In this document: piece after piece, positions 60,360 through 64,000 of the stretch | How the letters are laid out: each line of letters opens with the position of its first letter | How positions within the stretch are numbered: position 1 is the first letter of the stretch | Assembly: GCA_964489135.1 (NCBI GenBank) | Contig: CAZAXK010000001.1 | Location: 62,001 to 126,000 of the forward strand | Direction: 5' to 3' | Origin: JBBTQZ01 sp964489135 | Lineage (GTDB): Bacteria > Patescibacteriota > Minisyncoccia > Phycocordibacterales > WO2-35-19 | DNA: 64,000 bases | Position numbers and translations under genes: made by a program | The notes under the pieces: model-generated | What the model was told of the DNA's origin: nothing | What the model saw: the letters and a program-made list of their open reading frames with translations, nothing else | Database searches by the model: none

Positions 60360-60900
60360 AGAACTTCATATCGTACCAGTCGAGGCCATACACCTCCTCG
60401 ATCAAAATGCGTTCACCTTTGGCCCATGTGCGGTTACCCTCGAGCCCCATTAGCGTAATCGCCTCGTTTACATGATCCTCACTTTTACCTTCAATCTCGA
60501 CGAAAGCCGGCATGTTCGGATATTGATCGATATCAAACTGCCAATCCTTGTAGACAAAAGAGGTTCTGTTTTTCTCTTGATGGGCATACTTCTCCAAACC
60601 AATTTCCTCAAACAAGTCGGCCAATTTCACCGGCTCGCTGAGGTCGAAATTGATTTCCTTATGCTTTCTTGTGGTCCCCAAAATATCGGACCGTGCTTTC
60701 CAAGTCACTTCGTTTCGGCCATGAGAATAACTCCTGATACGCAAAAACCACTTTTCTTTGCCCTCTTCTCTTTCTGGATAATCGAACCAGTCAACTATCA
60801 GTCGATTTTCGGCCACCTTCTCCGCCCCTAAGTCAGCTAACCGAGATTTTATCTGGTCGACATTGATATCCAAGACTTTTGTTTCGATTTCCTGAGCCAT
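60358..60900 (-). CDS. CYTH-domain protein (class IV adenylate cyclase-like)
   Basis: A 180-aa protein with the ExExK signature at residues 4-8 (EIETK) and an alternation of charged beta strands (WFLRIRSYSHGRNEVTWKAR, FVEIEGKSEDHVNEA) typical of triphosphate-tunnel enzymes. CYTH members act on adenylate, thiamine triphosphate or polyphosphate with divalent metals. The start is the ATG at 60900, one base before the HIT gene stop is complete. The two are coupled. A second CYTH gene lies at 62932-63489, with about 30% similarity by eye. Confidence 0.88.
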   Translation of the reverse strand: MAQEIETKVLDINVDQIKSRLADLGAEKVAENRLIVDWFDYPEREEGKEKWFLRIRSYSHGRNEVTWKARSDILGTTRKHKEINFDLSEPVKLADLFEEIGLEKYAHQEKNRTSFVYKDWQFDIDQYPNMPAFVEIEGKSEDHVNEAITLMGLEGNRTWAKGERILIEEVYGLDWYDMKF

Positions 60901-60901
60901 T

Positions 60902-61336
60902 TTACTCAATCACGTTTTTTATTTCGTCAGAAATAGATTTTAGCTCGTCTTCAGGACTTGTCGCTCGGCTACCGGGGCGATACAGAAACTTCCTTGGCTC
61001 ATACTCATAAATACCCTCGTCTCCTTCCTTTCTAGGAACAATGTGCAAATGGAAGTGAGGAACAGATTGACCGGCAACTTTGTTTACATTCCAAGCAATG
61101 TTAAAGCCCTCTGCTCCATACAATTTAGACAGCGCTACCACCATCTTCATACGTAATTCTTCGATAGCCAATTTCTCCTCCGAGGTTAGATCTTCATATT
61201 TTGGAACGCATCTTTTTGGCACCACCAAGGTGTGGCCAAGCGTAATTGGGATATTGGTAAGAAAGGCCCAAGCAAGATCGTTTTCCACGATTTGGCGCTC
61301 CTTGATTTCCGGTAATGTGCAGAAAGGACAGCTCAT
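60902..61336 (-). CDS. HIT-family nucleotide hydrolase/transferase
   Basis: A 144-aa histidine-triad protein with an N-terminal CPFC pair (residues 3-6), the conserved GHTLVVPKR strand, and the catalytic triad VPHFHLHIVPR (H-phi-H-phi-H). HIT proteins cleave phosphoramidates, dinucleoside polyphosphates or adenylated nucleotides. Its gene is coupled to the CYTH gene downstream. This fits a nucleotide clean-up function shared across the cluster. Confidence 0.93.
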   Translation of the reverse strand: MSCPFCTLPEIKERQIVENDLAWAFLTNIPITLGHTLVVPKRCVPKYEDLTSEEKLAIEELRMKMVVALSKLYGAEGFNIAWNVNKVAGQSVPHFHLHIVPRKEGDEGIYEYEPRKFLYRPGSRATSPEDELKSISDEIKNVIE

Positions 61337-61351
61337 AATTATTGATTTTGA

Positions 61352-61768
61352 TTAAATGATAAACCCGCGATCGATTATTTCCTTTACATAAATATCGAGG
61401 TCTCCTTGGCTCTTCATTTCATCGATCGAGAGCCATTTGTACTCGACGTTTTCTGAAGTGTCCAAGGTGGGCTCGCCTACCGTTTCGGCTACATAAGTAA
61501 GACGAACTACATGCTTTTCCGCGTTGGGAATGATGTCCTGGGCATATATCAATTTCGGTTCCGAAGTTATCTCTAGCTCTGTTTCTTCTCGGACTTCTCT
61601 TCGCAGATTGTCGAGCAACTTGCTCCCCGCTTCTATCCTACCTCCTACGATATCCCACCTGCCACGAACGTCGTGATATTTATCACTATTCCTTCTAAGC
61701 AACAAAAAATTACCTTCCTTATTTTTCAAAAAAACCTTAACCCCAACTTGTAGTTTAACTTCACTCAT
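61352..61768 (-). CDS. Nudix hydrolase with altered Nudix box
   Basis: A 138-aa Nudix-fold protein (LQVGVKVFLKNKEGNFLLLR; WDIVGGRIEAGSKLL). The Nudix box REVREETEL keeps the RE and EE pairs but has Ser where the first Glu of GxxxxxE is expected (AGSKLL rather than xGExxx), and Glu where the late Gly is expected. The metal site may still work through the EE pair. Substrates could be a nucleoside diphosphate derivative, not predictable from sequence. It precedes HIT by 15 bases. Confidence 0.85.
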   Translation of the reverse strand: MSEVKLQVGVKVFLKNKEGNFLLLRRNSDKYHDVRGRWDIVGGRIEAGSKLLDNLRREVREETELEITSEPKLIYAQDIIPNAEKHVVRLTYVAETVGEPTLDTSENVEYKWLSIDEMKSQGDLDIYVKEIIDRGFII

Positions 61769-61790
61769 AGCGATTCAAAATTACAAATAC

Positions 61791-62417
61791 TTATTCTTCA
61801 TAATCGATCTTGTCAGCTCCGTCCAAACCAATTCGATTTTGGATTCTTCTGATTTCTCTGGGATCCGCTTCCGGCTCATTGGTAAGTTTTATTTTTATTT
61901 TAGTGGGTTCTTTGAACCCTCCTGCTCTATTGAATGCTATGGCACCCGCCTCAACACATACATTCATACATTCGCCATAGGCCTCTGTTATGGTGTCAGT
62001 ATCGAATTCATAGCCCCGAGCTTTTGCAATCCTTCGTGCGTCGTCAAAGATCTCTTGGGGGCTGTCGAAGAAATCGTGATAATCAACACCTGACAGAACA
62101 ATAAATCTACGGCCCAAAATATCCCGGAGCTCATTTATCTTGCAAATATAGAGCTCATCATTTTGGATATGGCTCTTTATTTGGCCATTACTGCTATCCA
62201 AAAAGGCAAAGACTAGCTCGTCTTCTCCCAATGTCTTTGCTTCCTCTATATACTTATCCATAAGCTCTTCGGCCGGTCGCATGAATCCGGCATCTCTTTG
62301 GCTCGCGGTAACATCCTCCAAATTGGGGTCGCTAATGAAGCCCGGGTGGATCAAGAATTGGATCTTCTTGATATGCTTTGGCTTCTCAAAATTTTCTATA
62401 TTATTTAACCCATTCAT
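61791..62417 (-). CDS. Unrecognised 208-aa cytoplasmic protein
   Basis: I do not recognise a family. The protein is acidic and soluble with no membrane helix. Notable stretches are KKIQFLIHPGFISDP, DELVFAFLDSSNGQIKSHI, RRFIVLSGVDYHDFF and AYGECMNVCVEAGAIAFNRA. The alternation of strands and helices suggests an alpha/beta (Rossmann-like) fold, with Cys-x3-Cys residues that might be functional. Its ATG overlaps the stop of the preceding Nudix gene by four bases, so it is coupled to it. A link to the surrounding nucleotide-phosphate enzymes is probable from position only. Confidence 0.75.
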   Translation of the reverse strand: MNGLNNIENFEKPKHIKKIQFLIHPGFISDPNLEDVTASQRDAGFMRPAEELMDKYIEEAKTLGEDELVFAFLDSSNGQIKSHIQNDELYICKINELRDILGRRFIVLSGVDYHDFFDSPQEIFDDARRIAKARGYEFDTDTITEAYGECMNVCVEAGAIAFNRAGGFKEPTKIKIKLTNEPEADPREIRRIQNRIGLDGADKIDYEE

Positions 62418-62941
62418 ATTTGGCTTGTCTTATCATAACCAAGTTCTTTGGCTCGGGCTACCGCCTTTTTCATAAAATAAAACCAGTGATCATGATCTTT
62501 GTCTTTGTTTCTTTCCTCCCAATTTTCAAATATTTCCTCGACAGATTTCCATTGTAAGGTGATTTTCTCATGAGGTTCTAACTGGGTAGGCACCAAATCG
62601 GTGTCTTTCAAAATCACCAGAAAGCAGGTCGCATGACCAACCCGGTTCACCTTTTTGGCGGTATTGTAATAATGCGTAAGGGCCTCGGCGATCTTTTCTA
62701 CATGCAGAAAATTATGCAGACCGCTCTCCTCCGTTACCTCTCGCAATATTCCCCCCTGAATATCCTCCCCATCGTTAACCCCACCTGAAAACAAGATAAA
62801 AAGTTCGGTATCCGTCCTCTCGCCCACCGCGTACTTTTGCGCTTCAGGGTCAAACACCACCCCACACCCACCGTCGCGGCGTTCTTCGTTTTCCCTTTTT
62901 ATACCAAACTCAGGAATACTTTCTTGCATGTCTATTCGCAT
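62414..62941 (-). CDS. Nudix hydrolase
   Basis: A 175-aa protein with a full Nudix box, GGVNDGEDIQGGILREVTEE then SGL (GxxxxxE-x7-REVTEESGL). It should hydrolyse nucleoside diphosphates linked to another group. The N-terminal 30 residues contain a charged stretch (GIKRENEERRDGGCG), and the C-terminus has an acidic/aromatic segment (NKDKDHDHWFYFM). The start is the ATG at 62941, overlapping the CYTH gene end by 10 bases. Confidence 0.9.
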   Translation of the reverse strand: MRIDMQESIPEFGIKRENEERRDGGCGVVFDPEAQKYAVGERTDTELFILFSGGVNDGEDIQGGILREVTEESGLHNFLHVEKIAEALTHYYNTAKKVNRVGHATCFLVILKDTDLVPTQLEPHEKITLQWKSVEEIFENWEERNKDKDHDHWFYFMKKAVARAKELGYDKTSQI

Positions 62942-63489
62942 TTATCGAAATTATAATACCGAAACGTGCCGACGGGAATATGGTAAACATTCTCGATAAC
63001 CCATCGCGCATTATGGAAGTCGGCTTTTTGCCAGTCCAAGTCGAGCAACTTCGCAACTTTCTTGAGGTCGTCTTCTGACTCGCCTTCAAGCTCGACGTAA
63101 GTGGGTATCATCGGCCAAGTATCGATATCGACCGAAACCCCTTCGAGCACAAAGGAGTGTCGCCTCTTTTGTTGATGACGAAAAGGAAACAGGCCGATTT
63201 TCTCAAACAACAATTCGGCCTTCTTGTAATCTTCGATCCCAAATTCTATTTCGAAAGTCCCGCCAACGGTTTGCACCTTCTGGTCTTTGTAGGTAAGCAC
63301 GGTCTTCTCCCCCACCCTGCGTATTCTTACGAATCTGTGCTCATCTCGCCATTTCAATTCTTTGTCGTAAATAACCGTCTCTTCGATCAATTCTTCCCCC
63401 TCATCATGAGCCCCGAGCTCCCCCAGCTTCTTCACAAGCCGTTCCTTGTCTATCTCCAAAAACCGACACTCAATCTCCTTGGTTTTCAT
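62932..63489 (-). CDS. CYTH-domain protein, second copy
   Basis: A 185-aa protein like that at 60358-60900 (shared patterns: FRHQQKRRHSFVLEGVSVDI against YAHQEKNRTSFVYKDWQFDI; TYVELEGESEDDL against AFVEIEGKSEDHV). The signature reads EIECR (5-9), with Arg in place of the last Lys of ExExK. It is presumably a triphosphate-binding enzyme with different substrate preference or catalysis. Two such genes within 3 kb suggest duplication and divergence. Confidence 0.88.
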   Translation of the reverse strand: MKTKEIECRFLEIDKERLVKKLGELGAHDEGEELIEETVIYDKELKWRDEHRFVRIRRVGEKTVLTYKDQKVQTVGGTFEIEFGIEDYKKAELLFEKIGLFPFRHQQKRRHSFVLEGVSVDIDTWPMIPTYVELEGESEDDLKKVAKLLDLDWQKADFHNARWVIENVYHIPVGTFRYYNFDKCE

Positions 63490-63570
63490 ACCAAAAGCTT
63501 AGCAAAACCAAACCAAAAAGAAAGTAGCGTAACGATGGTCGCTGTACACCTAAATTATTTTCATCTTGGA

Positions 63571-64000
63571 TTACAGATTGAATAATGCTTTGAGATGCTC
63601 TCTTTTTTTAGAATCATACTTGGCCTCGAGGAGCTTAAATACCACCTCTTTTTCGGTAAATTTTTCTCTCGTTCCTATCTCGATAAATTCATCGAAATCT
63701 ACCGGTCTCATAGTAATTTTTTCACCTCCATCGAGGTTCAGATCGGCGACCTTATTCAAATCTTTTGCAATAAAGGTATATACCGCCCATTCTATCTTGC
63801 CTATTGGCTGTTGCGAATCCCACAGAAACCATTCCTTGGCTTCGTAGCCACTCTCCTCTAGTAATTCCCTCTTTGCCGCATCCAAAATATTCTCGTTCGC
63901 ATCTACCCGGCCACCAACAGCACCAATGTAAGGATCTTTGCCTGGCTGCTCCTGTTCTGTAAGTAAAATCTTACCATCTGGCAAGACACCAAAGATTACA
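63571..64000 (-). CDS. Nudix hydrolase, 5' end outside the window
   Basis: The frame is open to the right edge (VIFGVLPDGKILLTEQEQPG before the GKDPYIGAVGGRVD block), so this is a C-terminal fragment of about 143 residues. The Nudix box is GGRVDANENILDAAKREL then LEESGY, intact with the REx2EE residues. The later EWAVYTFIAKDL is typical of ADP-sugar pyrophosphatases. A TTG at 63984 could be an internal start, but the frame continues upstream with typical family sequence (KILLTEQ is the strand before the box). Confidence 0.85.
   Translation of the reverse strand, partial: VIFGVLPDGKILLTEQEQPGKDPYIGAVGGRVDANENILDAAKRELLEESGYEAKEWFLWDSQQPIGKIEWAVYTFIAKDLNKVADLNLDGGEKITMRPVDFDEFIEIGTREKFTEKEVVFKLLEAKYDSKKREHLKALFNL

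Overview
The window looks like part of a Patescibacteria (Candidate Phyla Radiation) genome, most likely of the Parcubacteria group. This rests on family resemblance: very compact gene spacing, many start/stop overlaps, a standard code using TGA as stop, small CPR-type membrane proteins, Ada-like zinc-knuckle proteins, and very large Ser/Thr-rich surface proteins with LamG, DUF2341, peptidoglycan-binding and tail-fibre-like repeats. Base composition is moderate, except for one strongly GC-rich gene (4595-6589). No rRNA, CRISPR array or prophage structural genes are visible. One tRNA (Gly-CCC) is present. A run of 100 N at 45111-45210 marks a scaffold join inside a giant repetitive gene.

Layout. 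Positions 1-4410 hold the end of an M23 peptidase, a tiny membrane protein, a transglycosylase-like gene behind a long structured leader with a near-consensus promoter, and a two-gene operon for an 830-aa exported protein. Positions 4595-6589 hold a secreted subtilisin-like protease of foreign composition. Positions 6696-11294 are an export cluster on the minus strand: zinc-knuckle protein, FtsX/MacB-type permease, ABC ATPase, HlyD-type adaptor and DsbA-like thioredoxin protein. Next come rpmA, rplI, an S41 protease, and the corA-cysS pair. Positions 15594-20717 encode a 1707-aa LamG/FN3/double peptidoglycan-binding protein. An alpha/beta hydrolase, a PemK/MazF-like protein, tRNA-Gly, an FtsB-like protein, a 33-aa membrane peptide, lepA, murJ and an O-antigen-ligase/TPR protein follow.

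The centre of the window (about 28.9-50.7 kb) is a cell-surface block. It has two small anchored proteins, a triple-LamG protein, a DUF2341/LamG protein, and one giant gene (34587-50707) now split by the gap. The two contig ends at the gap carry the same 55 bases. Merging them restores one open frame of exactly 5322 codons. The predicted protein has an N-terminal helix-turn-helix, one membrane segment, about 45 VGIGT-type fibre repeats, a peptidase-G2-like segment and a Thr/Ser/Asn tail. A divergent small HTH gene (51076-51333) sits beside it, with a perfect AT-rich dyad between them.

From 51.9 to 64 kb: a RAYT/IS200-like protein lacking the HUH histidines, gatB, a glycan operon (AI-2E-type permease, GT4 glycosyltransferase, GH57 amylase, GH15 glucoamylase), a DedA protein, and a run of phosphate-bond enzymes (two CYTH, three Nudix, one HIT) with one unrecognised gene.

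Main points for follow-up: the reconstructed giant surface fibre with its intracellular HTH, the structured leader at 1141-1335, start-proximal -10 boxes in front of three surface-protein genes, two repeat insertions inside lepA, a two-copy stop-codon-adjacent palindromic element, and the degenerate RAYT.
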